From PRS1 sp965250265 (lineage in GTDB: Bacteria > Bacteroidota > Bacteroidia > Flavobacteriales > Flavobacteriaceae), in NCBI GenBank assembly GCA_965250265.1, contig CBDFNO010000012.1, forward strand, positions 461,470-525,469: 64,000 nt of DNA, read 5' to 3'. Of the stretch, positions 18,827-27,723 are shown piece by piece. The number at the start of each line of letters is the position of its first letter. Positions within the stretch are counted from its first letter, which is position 1. The notes under the pieces are model-generated. The model was not told the origin of the DNA and made no database searches. It saw only the letters and a program-made list of their open reading frames with translations. The position numbers and the translations under genes were made by a program.

Positions 18827-19408
18827 TTATAAGTTTATAAAATTTTGTAATATCTGAGCGCCAGCTGTGCTACTTTTTTCCGGGTGAAATTGTACACCAT
18901 AAAAATTCTTATGTTTTAATGCTGACGCATATTCAATATCATAATTAGTTATTGCTATTGCTTGGGTGCATTGTTTAGCATAATAGCCATGAACTAAATA
19001 CATATATTCACTTTCTTTAATACCACGAAATAAATCAGATTTTAAATTACCTATTGTATTCCATCCAATTTGTGGCACTTTTACTTTATCAGAAAATCGT
19101 TTTACATCTACATCAAAAACTCCTAATCCTTTTGTGTTTCTTTCTTCAGTTGAATTACAAAGTAATTGCATTCCTAGGCATATACCTAAAACAGGCTGCT
19201 TTAACGTTGGAATAATTTTATCTAATTTGCTTTCACGAAGCATATGCATGGCACTACTTGCTTCGCCTACACCAGGAAAAATAATTTTATCTGCGTTTAA
19301 AATTTCCGAAGGCTTACTTGATAAAGCAGCATCAAGTCCTAAGCGTTTAAAAGCAAATTGTATGCTTTTAATATTTCCGGCTCCGTAATCTATTATTACT
19401 AACTTCAT
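18827..19408 (-). CDS. hisH: imidazole glycerol phosphate synthase glutaminase subunit
   Basis: Class I glutamine amidotransferase that supplies ammonia to HisF. It has the oxyanion-strand segment IDYGAGNIKSI, the nucleophile Cys in GICLGMQLL, and the His/Glu pair in VQFHPEKSS near the C-terminus. The 193-residue length is canonical. Its start overlaps the hisB stop by one base. Confidence 0.96.
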   Translation of the reverse strand: MKLVIIDYGAGNIKSIQFAFKRLGLDAALSSKPSEILNADKIIFPGVGEASSAMHMLRESKLDKIIPTLKQPVLGICLGMQLLCNSTEERNTKGLGVFDVDVKRFSDKVKVPQIGWNTIGNLKSDLFRGIKESEYMYLVHGYYAKQCTQAIAITNYDIEYASALKHKNFYGVQFHPEKSSTAGAQILQNFINL

Positions 19409-20541
19409 TATAACATTCCTTTTGTTGATGGTAAAATCATTTTTTCGACATCACGCTTCACAGACATTTTAATCGCCTTAGCTAAGGCTTTAAAAATAGC
19501 TTCTATTTTATGGTGCTCGTTTGTACCCTCTGCTTTAATATTCAGGTTACATTTTGCACCATCAGAAAATGATTTAAAGAAATGTAAGAACATTTCAGTA
19601 GGCATTTTGCCTATCATTTCACGTTTAAAATCTGCTTCCCAAACCAACCAATTTCTTCCACCAAAATCGATTACTACTTGTGCAAGACAATCGTCCATTG
19701 GTAAACAGAAACCGTAGCGTTCTATCCCTAATTTATGAGCCAGCACTTGATTGAATAATTCTCCTAAAGCAATAGCTGTATCTTCAATCGTATGGTGTTC
19801 ATCTACTTCTAAATCTCCTTCAACCTTAATATTCAAATCTAATTGTCCATGCCGCGCTAATTGGTCAAGCATATGATCGAAAAATGCAATTCCAGTATCT
19901 ATATTACTTTTTCCTGTACCGTCAAGATTTAAATATATTTCGATTTTTGTTTCATTTGTATTACGAACTATATTACCTGTTCTGTCTTCAGTTTTTAAGA
20001 ACATGTAAATTTCTTCCCAATTATTAGTTTCAAGAGCAATAAATGTATCTAATTCATTCCGCTTAACAGTAATCTCGTTAGTTCCCAAATTCGTATTGTC
20101 ATTTATATAAATTCCTTTTGCTCCAAGGTTTTTTGCAAGTTCAATATCTGTTAGCCTGTCTCCTATTACAAGAGATTTTTCTAAATCGTATTCTTCTGAA
20201 AAATATTTAGTCAATAAACCAGTATTTGGCTTGCGTGTTGGAGCATTGTCTTTTGCAAATGTTCTATCTATAAATTGCTCTTTAAATTCAACGCCTTCGT
20301 TTTTAAAAGCTTCAATTATAAAATTATGTACTGGCCAAAAAGTATCTTCTGGAAAAACTTCAGCTCCTAATCCATCCTGATTTGTAATCATAACGATTTC
20401 AAAATCTAATTCTTTCGCAATTTTACTTAAGGATTGAAATACTTTAGGATAAAATTTAAGTTTTTCAAAAGCATCAATCTGCTCGTCTAGTGTTTCTTTT
20501 ATGATGGTTCCATCTCGATCTATAAATAGTACTTTCTTCAT
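19408..20541 (-). CDS. hisB: bifunctional histidinol-phosphatase / imidazoleglycerol-phosphate dehydratase
   Basis: Catalyses the dehydratase step and the later phosphatase step of histidine synthesis. The start at 20541 (MKKVLFIDRDGTIIKE) gives 377 residues. The N-terminal HAD phosphatase has the DxD-type nucleophile in FIDRDGT and VIGDRLTDIELAKNLGAKG. The C-terminal dehydratase from about residue 190 has FFDHMLDQLARHG and the Mn-binding VDEHHTIEDTAIALG. The ATG overlaps the hisC stop as ATGA, which supports this start over one 23 codons upstream. Confidence 0.96.
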   Translation of the reverse strand: MKKVLFIDRDGTIIKETLDEQIDAFEKLKFYPKVFQSLSKIAKELDFEIVMITNQDGLGAEVFPEDTFWPVHNFIIEAFKNEGVEFKEQFIDRTFAKDNAPTRKPNTGLLTKYFSEEYDLEKSLVIGDRLTDIELAKNLGAKGIYINDNTNLGTNEITVKRNELDTFIALETNNWEEIYMFLKTEDRTGNIVRNTNETKIEIYLNLDGTGKSNIDTGIAFFDHMLDQLARHGQLDLNIKVEGDLEVDEHHTIEDTAIALGELFNQVLAHKLGIERYGFCLPMDDCLAQVVIDFGGRNWLVWEADFKREMIGKMPTEMFLHFFKSFSDGAKCNLNIKAEGTNEHHKIEAIFKALAKAIKMSVKRDVEKMILPSTKGML

Positions 20542-21575
20542 TTTATATTTTTTAGTGCTTCTAATAATTCTTGATTTTCTTCTTGTGTACCAACAGTTAT
20601 CCTGAGGCAATTGTCACAAAGTGGTTGGCTTGATCTGTTTCTAACAACTATATCCTTTTTAATTAGTTGCTTATAACGCTTATCTGCATTATCCACTTTT
20701 ATTAGAATAAAATTGGCATCCGTGGTGTATATTGTATTTATAAAATCAATAGTTTCAAGGTTTCCAATTAGTTTTTCTCTTTCTTCTAAAATTTTTTTAA
20801 CCTGAGTATTTACGACATTTGATACTGAAAGTTGTTTAATAGCTCTTTGCTGTGTTAATTCATTTATATTGTAAGGAGGTTTTATTCTATTTAAAACTGA
20901 AATAATTTCTGCCGATGCATAGCAAATTCCAAGTCGGATTCCTGCAAGACCATAGGCTTTAGAAAGCGTTTGAGTAATTATCATGTTTGGAAACTTCTCA
21001 AGCTTTTTCAGCCAACCTTTTTGCATAGAAAAATCAATATATGCTTCATCTATAACAATAATGCCATTAAACAGATTAAGCAATTTTTGAACTTTATCCA
21101 GATTAAAACCATTGCCAGTTGGATTATTAGGAGTACAGAGGAATAATATTTTAGTATTATTATTCGTAGCTTCTAATATTTGTTGAACACAAGGTTGAAA
21201 ATTATTATCCAATTCTACTTCAATAACTTCGACCGCATTGATATTAGCAAGCACTTTATACATGCCATAAGTTGGTGGTAAAATGATAACACTATCTTGA
21301 TTTGGTTCGCAGAACGTTCTAAAAATAAGATCTAGAACTTCATCACTTCCGTTACCCAAAAGAATATTTTTTACAGAAACACCTTTAATTTCTGACAGCA
21401 ATGCTTTCAACTTACTTTGCTGTGGATCCGGATAACGATTCAAACCATTTTCGAAAGGGTTCTCGTTAGCGTCCAAAAACACTAAATCGGTGTCAGTGTT
21501 TTTAAACTCATCTCTTGCAGACGAATAAGGTTTCAATGCTTTAATATTTGGTCGTATTAGATCTTGAATTCTCAT
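20538..21575 (-). CDS. hisC: histidinol-phosphate aminotransferase
   Basis: PLP enzyme of aminotransferase class I/II that transaminates imidazole acetol phosphate. It has 345 residues. The substrate-binding DANENPFENGLNRYPDP, the LGNGSDEVLDLI segment, CTPNNPTGN, and the PLP lysine in TQTLSKAYGLAGIRLG are all visible. It overlaps hisD at its start and hisB at its end by four bases each. Confidence 0.96.
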   Translation of the reverse strand: MRIQDLIRPNIKALKPYSSARDEFKNTDTDLVFLDANENPFENGLNRYPDPQQSKLKALLSEIKGVSVKNILLGNGSDEVLDLIFRTFCEPNQDSVIILPPTYGMYKVLANINAVEVIEVELDNNFQPCVQQILEATNNNTKILFLCTPNNPTGNGFNLDKVQKLLNLFNGIIVIDEAYIDFSMQKGWLKKLEKFPNMIITQTLSKAYGLAGIRLGICYASAEIISVLNRIKPPYNINELTQQRAIKQLSVSNVVNTQVKKILEEREKLIGNLETIDFINTIYTTDANFILIKVDNADKRYKQLIKKDIVVRNRSSQPLCDNCLRITVGTQEENQELLEALKNIK

Positions 21576-22858
21576 TGTTTCAATTCATTTAGTCTGATTG
21601 TTACTGAATTTTTATGTGCTAGTAAGCCTTCGGCTTCCGCCATTATTTCTATAGTGTTTCCAATATTTTGAAGACCTTCTTTTGATATTTTTTGAAATGT
21701 TATAATCTTTAAAAAGCTATCTAAGTTTACACCAGAATATGCTTTTGAAAACCCATTTGTAGGTAATGTGTGGTTTGTACCTGAAGCATAATCACCAGCG
21801 CTTTCGGGAGTGAAATTTCCAATAAATACGGAACCTGCATTAATAATTCCTTCGACAAAAAAATCTTCATTTTTTGTGCAAATAATAAAATGTTCAGGAG
21901 CATATTTGTTGATTAAATCAAGGGCAATTTCGTCACCATCTACATAAATAAGCTTAGAATTATCTATTACCTTTTTAGCAATGTCATATCGAGGAAGTGC
22001 TGTTATTTGCTTATTTACTTCTGCATAAACCAAATCAATCAATTCTTTGGATGTTGATACCAAAATCACTTGGCTATCTATTCCGTGTTCGGCCTGACTT
22101 AATAGATCTGAAGCCACATAGGCTGCACTTGCTGTATTGTCTGCCATGATAAGTAGTTCACTCGGTCCAGCAGGCATATCAATGGCAACTCCATACTTAG
22201 TCGCAAATTGCTTTGCAATGGTAACATACTGATTTCCGGGACCGAAAATTTTGTAAACCTTTGGGATGGTTTCAGTTCCAAAAGTTAACCCTGCAATAGC
22301 TTGAATACCACCAACTTTAACTATCTTGGTAATTCCACAAAGTTGAGCTGCGTATAGAATTTCATTCGCTACTTTTCCTTCTTTATTAGGTGGTGTACAT
22401 AATACAATTTCTTTGCAGCCTGCAATTTGTGCTGGAACAGTTAGCATTAATACCGTTGAAAATAAAGGTGCTGTTCCGCCAGGAATGTATAAACCAATTT
22501 TCTCGATTGCTCTTTTTTCTTGCCAGCATATAACATCTTTAGTTGTTTCAATTTTTTTTGATGCCGTTTGTTGTGCTCTATGGAATATTTCAATATTGCA
22601 TTTAGCAACTATAATGGCATTCTGTAGGTCTAATGGAACTGCTTTTACAGCATTCTCTATTTCATCAGTTGTCACAAAATTGGACTCAAATTCTACACCA
22701 TCAAAAAGAGATGTGTATTTATTAATTGCTACATCACCTTTTTTATAAACTTCATTGAATATCTGATTCACTGTTTCTTCAATATCGTTTACAGATTGTG
22801 TTGGACGCTGCAATAGCTCTGTCCAGTCTTCTTGTTTTGGGCTTTCAATTATTCTCAT
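21572..22858 (-). CDS. hisD: histidinol dehydrogenase
   Basis: Zn-dependent enzyme that oxidises histidinol to histidine in two NAD steps. It has 428 residues. Family blocks include GLYIPGGTAPLFSTVLMLTV, KVYKIFGPGNQYVTIAK, AIDMPAGPSELLI, LSQAEHGIDSQ and YAPEHFIICTK, which carry the metal and substrate ligands. Second gene of the operon; its ATG overlaps the hisG stop. Confidence 0.97.
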   Translation of the reverse strand: MRIIESPKQEDWTELLQRPTQSVNDIEETVNQIFNEVYKKGDVAINKYTSLFDGVEFESNFVTTDEIENAVKAVPLDLQNAIIVAKCNIEIFHRAQQTASKKIETTKDVICWQEKRAIEKIGLYIPGGTAPLFSTVLMLTVPAQIAGCKEIVLCTPPNKEGKVANEILYAAQLCGITKIVKVGGIQAIAGLTFGTETIPKVYKIFGPGNQYVTIAKQFATKYGVAIDMPAGPSELLIMADNTASAAYVASDLLSQAEHGIDSQVILVSTSKELIDLVYAEVNKQITALPRYDIAKKVIDNSKLIYVDGDEIALDLINKYAPEHFIICTKNEDFFVEGIINAGSVFIGNFTPESAGDYASGTNHTLPTNGFSKAYSGVNLDSFLKIITFQKISKEGLQNIGNTIEIMAEAEGLLAHKNSVTIRLNELKQ

Positions 22859-23712
22859 AGTACCATCTTTTCAATTGGACACACTAAAATTCCTTGAGCT
22901 CCATTAAGTTTTAATTCGTCAATGATTTCCCAAAATTCATTTTTATTTAATACTGAATGCACAGAACTCCAACCTTCTTTAAACAATGGCAAAACCGTTG
23001 GGCTCTTCATTCCAGGAAGGATATTAATTATATCCTGTAACTTTTCATTTGGAGCATTTAGTAATATATATTTTGATTGCCTTCCTTGTAATACAGATTG
23101 TATTCTAAATTGTAGTTTATTTAAAATTTGTTGTTTTTCATCATTAATTAAAGGAGATAAGGCCAAAACTGCTTCAGATTCAAACAAGATTTCTACTTCC
23201 TTCAAATTGTTTTTAAACAGTGTGCTTCCGCTTGAAACAATATCGCAAATGGCATCAGCCAGGCCAATATTGGGCGCGATTTCTACAGAACCGCTAATTA
23301 TATGAAGATCTAATTCTATTCCATTCCTTTCAAAATATTGCTTTACAGTATTAGGATAAGACGTTGCAATACGCTTTCTGTTTAAATCACTAAAGGTATT
23401 GTAAGGTGAGGATTTTGGAATAGCAATTGATACTCTGCATTTTGAAAATCCTAATTTTTCTACAATAGTAATATCATTCCCCTTTTCGATTAGGACATTT
23501 TCGCCAATTATGGCTACGTCTACCACACCATCTCTAAGATATTGAGGAATATCTTCATTTCTTAAATAAAAAACTTCTAAGGGGAAGTTTCTGGCAGATG
23601 CTTTAAGCTGATCTTTTCCATTATCGATAGAAATCCCAACATCTTTTAGGATTTTCATAGAATCATGGTGTAAGCGACCAGACTTTTGAACTGCTATTTT
23701 TAATTTACTCAT
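22855..23712 (-). CDS. hisG: ATP phosphoribosyltransferase (long form)
   Basis: First and flux-controlling enzyme of histidine synthesis. Starting at MSKLKIAVQKSGRLH (23712) gives 285 residues, the long HisG_L form with its own C-terminal ACT-like feedback domain (about residues 205-285), so no HisZ is needed. A longer in-frame start exists at 23793 but lies inside the attenuator leader. The periplasmic-binding-like core shows VAIIGENVLIEKG and the PRPP loop-like ICDIVSSGSTLFKN. It is the first structural gene after the leader peptide. Confidence 0.95.
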   Translation of the reverse strand: MSKLKIAVQKSGRLHHDSMKILKDVGISIDNGKDQLKASARNFPLEVFYLRNEDIPQYLRDGVVDVAIIGENVLIEKGNDITIVEKLGFSKCRVSIAIPKSSPYNTFSDLNRKRIATSYPNTVKQYFERNGIELDLHIISGSVEIAPNIGLADAICDIVSSGSTLFKNNLKEVEILFESEAVLALSPLINDEKQQILNKLQFRIQSVLQGRQSKYILLNAPNEKLQDIINILPGMKSPTVLPLFKEGWSSVHSVLNKNEFWEIIDELKLNGAQGILVCPIEKMVL

Positions 23713-23769
23713 TTTGTTTATTATATGTTTGAGTAAATCTTTAGGAGAGATTCTCATTTGTATGAGAAT

Positions 23770-23801
23770 AAAAAACCCGCTTGATTTACTCAAACGGGTT
23801 T
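23770..23801 (-). terminator. his operon attenuator terminator
   Basis: On the minus strand, AAACCCGTTTG (23801 downward) pairs with CAAGCGGGTTT around a 7-nt loop and is followed by a U-run. It lies between the leader peptide stop (23832) and hisG (23712). The loop-side segment GTTTGAGTAAATC can alternatively pair with GATTTACTCAAAC at 23727-23739 (13 bp), and its TTGAGT matches ACTCAA in the leader peptide codons, giving mutually exclusive structures. Confidence 0.85.
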
Positions 23802-23831
23802 AAATATATCTTGATTTTATTCAGTACATTT

Positions 23832-23888
23832 TCAGCCTACTTGAGTGTAAGTATAAAAATGGCGATGATGTAATTGAATAAAATTCAT
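23832..23888 (-). CDS. his operon leader peptide
   Basis: An 18-codon open reading frame reads MNFIQLHHRHFYTYTQVG followed by TGA. Three of four consecutive residues (7, 8 and 10) are His, which is very unusual by chance. It lies just upstream of a terminator and hisG. Ribosome stalling on the His codons under histidine shortage would favour the antiterminator pairing, as in classical amino-acid attenuation. It is too short for ordinary gene callers. Confidence 0.88.
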   Translation of the reverse strand: MNFIQLHHRHFYTYTQVG

Positions 23889-23906
23889 TTTTGTTTTTTG
23901 TCTGCA

Positions 23907-23938
23907 CAAAGATTGGGAATTAAAATTTACAATTCCAA
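23907..23938 (-). promoter_or_regulatory. promoter of the his leader
   Basis: TTG (23938-23936), a 21-nt spacer, then AATCTTTG (23914-23907), one base off the Bacteroidota -7 consensus. The predicted transcript starts about 10 nt before the leader peptide ATG. Confidence 0.55.
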
Positions 23939-23994
23939 ATGTTTTATGTCTATTTTTAAATAATTGAAGATTTCATAATTTTAGATATCTAAAT

Positions 23995-24810
23995 TTAATT
24001 ATTTCCTAATATGATAGGCATTCCACTATCACCAGATCCAATAACAACAACTTTACTATTTGGTGATTCTGCTAATTTAAGCGTAGCTTCTATTCCCTTA
24101 TCTTGAAGAATCTTGTCTGTAAGTGACGCACTTAAAATACGGTTAGCATCAGCTTTACCTTGTGCTTCAATAATTACTTTTTCAGCTTCTTTTGCAGCAG
24201 TAACTAATCTAAACTCATATTCCAAAGATTCTTGCTCTTGTTTCAATTTACGCTCAATAGCATCTTTAATAGTATTTGGTAGAGTAACATCTCTAACTAA
24301 AATTTCATTTAATTGAACAAATTGACTTTCTACAATTTTTTTGGTTTCAATAAAAATTTCTTCTTGTATAGCGTCTCGTTTACTAGAATATAATTGTTCT
24401 GGTGTATAACGTCCCACTACACTTCTTGCAGCACTACGAATAGCTGGTTGTAACACTCTTGACACATAACTTTGCCCTTTTTCTTGATGCAGCTTGCCTA
24501 TATTTGCATAATCTGGTTGAAACCATGCTGAAGCTTCTAGCTTAATTTCCAATCCGTTAGAAGACAGTACTTGCATGTTCTCAAAAATTTCTTGCTGTCT
24601 TACTTCATAAACAAATACTTTGTTCCAAGGTGCTACTAAATGAAACCCTTCACCTAATGCTGGTTCGTCAGTTACGACACCACCACCAAAGGTTTTGTAC
24701 AATACTCCTGCTTCTCCCGAATCAATTGTAATTGCCGACTTAGAAATTAATACAATTACGATTATAACAAATATTATAACCGGCAATGCGATTTTTGGTA
24801 ATTTTTCCAT
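23995..24810 (-). CDS. prohibitin/SPFH-domain membrane protein
   Basis: A 271-residue protein with one N-terminal membrane segment (residues about 8-24, rich in Ile/Val) followed by an SPFH (band-7) domain, for example GVLYKTFGGGVVTDEPALGEGFH and the segment YTPEQLYSSKRDAIQEEIF. A coiled-coil region with AAKEAEKVIIEAQGKADANR follows at about 205-235. Such proteins oligomerise on the inner membrane and scaffold proteases or lipid domains. It shares direction with the upstream VWA-type gene, 21 bp apart. Confidence 0.88.
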   Translation of the reverse strand: MEKLPKIALPVIIFVIIVIVLISKSAITIDSGEAGVLYKTFGGGVVTDEPALGEGFHLVAPWNKVFVYEVRQQEIFENMQVLSSNGLEIKLEASAWFQPDYANIGKLHQEKGQSYVSRVLQPAIRSAARSVVGRYTPEQLYSSKRDAIQEEIFIETKKIVESQFVQLNEILVRDVTLPNTIKDAIERKLKQEQESLEYEFRLVTAAKEAEKVIIEAQGKADANRILSASLTDKILQDKGIEATLKLAESPNSKVVVIGSGDSGMPIILGNN

Positions 24811-24831
24811 TATTATTTTTATTTATTTTGA

Positions 24832-26865
24832 TTAAATGAGTCCATTATATTTTCTTAAAAACCACTCCATCGCTAGACTCAATGCTATAAGTGATAATAG
24901 GTATTTAAAATCGATCAAAGGTACGATATTTTTACTACTCTTTTGTACTGTAGCAAATCTAGAATCTGCTATTAAATCATTAATAAGTGAATTGGGATTG
25001 GCAATAAAATAACTTACACCTTTACTATTAGTAGCCACTTGTTGCAACTTTGTTACATTAGCATTCAAAAATTGTTGTTCTACATTATAATCTAAAATTT
25101 TTAAATGCCCCGATTGACTAACTTCTCCGCTATTTGCACTAACAGTAAAATCGTATTCTGAAGGCAAAAAATCACTCAAATTTACTTCATAAGAATTATT
25201 TTTTAGAATAAATGGCAAGATAGTAATGCTGCCAGAGTCAACATTTTTTAATGTTATGCTTAGCGTTGCTTTATTATCGAATTCATAATTTCTATTAAAA
25301 AACTGTCCAGAAATTTTTATATCTCCAATACCATTATAAAACGACTCGTAAATTAAATTTAAACGGCTTCTCTTTTTATTTGAAGCCAAATACTGTACAA
25401 GTTTACCAATAAAGTTATCGAATTGTTGAAACGATTTTTTATTTAAATAGCTTTGTGCTCTCCATTTCCAAATATTTTCGCCTAATAAAAGTGCTTCTCT
25501 CGTATTGTTGTTTTCGAAAGTTACCAATAAGGGTTGTTGGTCTACCGAATCATTAAATACACGTTTGTACAATATAGTTTCGATAGGTGTATTAAATGCT
25601 ACGCTACCAAACTCGGTTTGCAATGGTGGAAAGGAATTAAAACTCAAATCATCAATAATAAATGTAGAATAATTAGAATTGACAGATGGTTGAAAGTCTT
25701 CCGTTTGCAGTGTAATCTCTTGAGAATAATTATTTTGAATCCCATTTAAAAATGACCATTGTGTTTGTGTGCCAGTTATTACAAAAGTATTGTCACCAGC
25801 TTTTTCAATTGCATCAAAAACCGCTTTAAATTTATTATTCGGTTGATATAAAATTGTGAGTTGAAAGTTATCTTTTCTATCTAAAAAAGCATTCGGCTTT
25901 AAAATAGAAACGCTGCGTTGCTCGTTACTTTCAATAGCTTTCTTAAGGGCTCCCAAATCTGGGTGTAGGATATCACTAACAATAGCGACATTCATTTTTT
26001 CATCTATAATTTCGACAGCAAACGGCTTTACGTTATTAACCTTGTTTTGCTCTGTTTCTAAAGGAATAATCGTAGCATAGAAAGTATTTACTCCTACTCT
26101 ATTTGCAGGTAGCGTTAGGTTAATAATATGAGAGTTTTGTGTTTTAGAAAAATTTAAATTTTTCTTGAACACTGTAGAATTTCCAGATGTGATAATTAAT
26201 TGTGAGTTTACATTTTGTGAACCATTATAGACTGCAATAATTTCTACTGGAAATTTATTTTTTAAATATGCATATTTATTTACATTTAACTGCTGAATTT
26301 TTAAATCGGAATATCTAATAGTATCTCCCAGAATTACAGAAAATATTGGTTGTTTGTATTTTTGTGAAGTAAACTCATAATCATTACCAAAAGTTTGATT
26401 GCCATCAGTTATTAACACCATTGGAGCGACTGTAGTATTATATACTTGAGATAGATTGTCAAAAGCATTTGCAATATTACTTTGTGTTTTATCAAAGTTT
26501 AATGAATCTAATGGTTCCAAATCTTTCCCAAATGTGTAATACTCCACATTAAAATTTTCATTTAAAGAGTTATCTTGTTTTAAATTATCAAGTAGTTGTT
26601 CTACATTTTTAGTATGCTTTAAATGTTTTATAGATTCTGAATTATCTATAGCAACTATAAGGTTTGGTTTTTCGCTATGGAATTTTGTTTGTTCAAATTT
26701 TGGATTTATAATTAATAGCAAAACGGAAAATAATGTAACGAACCTTAAAAAGGCAAATAATTTATTTAAGTTACTTTTTTTAGATTTATATAAATATTGA
26801 AACAGCGCTAATAAAAGCGCTGCAATTCCAGCAATAATAATATATATAACCGTCTCCGTTGTCAT
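24832..26865 (-). CDS. VWA-type/BatA-like membrane protein
   Basis: About 677 residues, starting at MTTETVIYIIIAGIAALL (26865); the extra upstream codons overlap fabG in another frame. Two membrane segments near the N-terminus (about 3-25 and 35-55) are followed by a von Willebrand A-like domain beginning PNLIVAIDNSESIK (about residue 75), where the DxSxS metal-site pattern is changed to DNSES. A large Ig-like middle part follows, and a final hydrophobic segment lies near the C-terminus. This layout is that of flavobacterial membrane proteins related to BatA/aerotolerance and glutamine-amidotransferase-like families. Its role is unknown. It begins 2 bp after fabG stops. Confidence 0.75.
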   Translation of the reverse strand: MTTETVIYIIIAGIAALLLALFQYLYKSKKSNLNKLFAFLRFVTLFSVLLLIINPKFEQTKFHSEKPNLIVAIDNSESIKHLKHTKNVEQLLDNLKQDNSLNENFNVEYYTFGKDLEPLDSLNFDKTQSNIANAFDNLSQVYNTTVAPMVLITDGNQTFGNDYEFTSQKYKQPIFSVILGDTIRYSDLKIQQLNVNKYAYLKNKFPVEIIAVYNGSQNVNSQLIITSGNSTVFKKNLNFSKTQNSHIINLTLPANRVGVNTFYATIIPLETEQNKVNNVKPFAVEIIDEKMNVAIVSDILHPDLGALKKAIESNEQRSVSILKPNAFLDRKDNFQLTILYQPNNKFKAVFDAIEKAGDNTFVITGTQTQWSFLNGIQNNYSQEITLQTEDFQPSVNSNYSTFIIDDLSFNSFPPLQTEFGSVAFNTPIETILYKRVFNDSVDQQPLLVTFENNNTREALLLGENIWKWRAQSYLNKKSFQQFDNFIGKLVQYLASNKKRSRLNLIYESFYNGIGDIKISGQFFNRNYEFDNKATLSITLKNVDSGSITILPFILKNNSYEVNLSDFLPSEYDFTVSANSGEVSQSGHLKILDYNVEQQFLNANVTKLQQVATNSKGVSYFIANPNSLINDLIADSRFATVQKSSKNIVPLIDFKYLLSLIALSLAMEWFLRKYNGLI

Positions 26866-26867
26866 AT

Positions 26868-27614
26868 TTAGGTTAGCATTCCACCATCTACATTTAAAGT
26901 TTGTCCTGTAATATATGCCGACATATCGCTTGCTAAAAACACACATGCATTTGCAATATCTTCTGGAGTTCCTCCTCGTTTTAAAGGAATTGCTTTTCTC
27001 CAACCATCTACTATAGTTTCATCAAGTTTAGAAGTCATTTCGGTTTCGATAAATCCTGGCGCAATCACATTACTTCTAATGTTCCTTGAACCCAATTCTA
27101 ATGCAACAGATTTAGAAAACCCAATAATTCCAGCTTTTGAAGCTGCATAATTAGTTTGCCCAGCATTACCTTTTACACCTACAACAGAACTCATATTAAT
27201 AATTGAGCCTTTCCTTTGTTTCATCATTGGGCGAATTACAGCTTTAGTCAAATTAAAAACCGATTTTAAATTCACTTCAATAACCTTATCAAAATCTTCT
27301 TCACTAATACGTATCAATAGATTGTCTTTTGTAATTCCTGCATTATTAATAAGTACATCTATGCTACCGAACTCTTTTAAAACTTCAGCTGCTAAGTCCT
27401 GTGCCTGGTCAAAATCGACTGCATTACTTTGGTAGCCTTTAGCATTTACACCCAAAGCATTTAATTCTTTTTCTAATTCTTGAGCCGCTTCAACAGATGA
27501 GCTATATGTAAACGCAACATTAGCTCCTTGTTCTGCAAAAACTTTGGCAATACCTCTACCAATTCCGCGACTTGCTCCTGTAATTATGGCTGTTTTCCCT
27601 TCTAATAATTTCAT
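26868..27614 (-). CDS. fabG: 3-oxoacyl-[acyl-carrier-protein] reductase
   Basis: NADPH-dependent reductase of the fatty-acid elongation cycle and member of the short-chain dehydrogenase family. It has 248 residues. Visible are the cofactor loop TGASRGIGRG (about 12-21), NNAGIT, the catalytic Ser in NMSSVVGVKGNAGQ, the Tyr-x-x-x-Lys in YAASKAG, and the C-terminal YITGQTLNVDGGM. The sequence is of the FabG rather than general SDR type. It is followed by the VWA-type gene within 2 bp. Confidence 0.94.
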   Translation of the reverse strand: MKLLEGKTAIITGASRGIGRGIAKVFAEQGANVAFTYSSSVEAAQELEKELNALGVNAKGYQSNAVDFDQAQDLAAEVLKEFGSIDVLINNAGITKDNLLIRISEEDFDKVIEVNLKSVFNLTKAVIRPMMKQRKGSIINMSSVVGVKGNAGQTNYAASKAGIIGFSKSVALELGSRNIRSNVIAPGFIETEMTSKLDETIVDGWRKAIPLKRGGTPEDIANACVFLASDMSAYITGQTLNVDGGMLT

Positions 27615-27674
27615 CCGAATATATTGTGATTAGTTGATAATCAAATATAGGAATTACAAGTTGCACGAAATAAA

Positions 27675-27702
27675 AAAACCTCACAAAATCTTGTGAGGTT
27701 TT
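27675..27702 (-). terminator. terminator between sucD and fabG
   Basis: AAAACCTCACAA (27675-27686) and TTGTGAGGTTTT (27691-27702) form a 12-bp perfect stem with a 4-nt loop. On the minus strand a U-run follows. It lies 22 bp after the sucD stop, so fabG must be transcribed mainly from its own promoter. Confidence 0.88.
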
Positions 27703-27723
27703 TAACAATTTATTTAATTCTAT

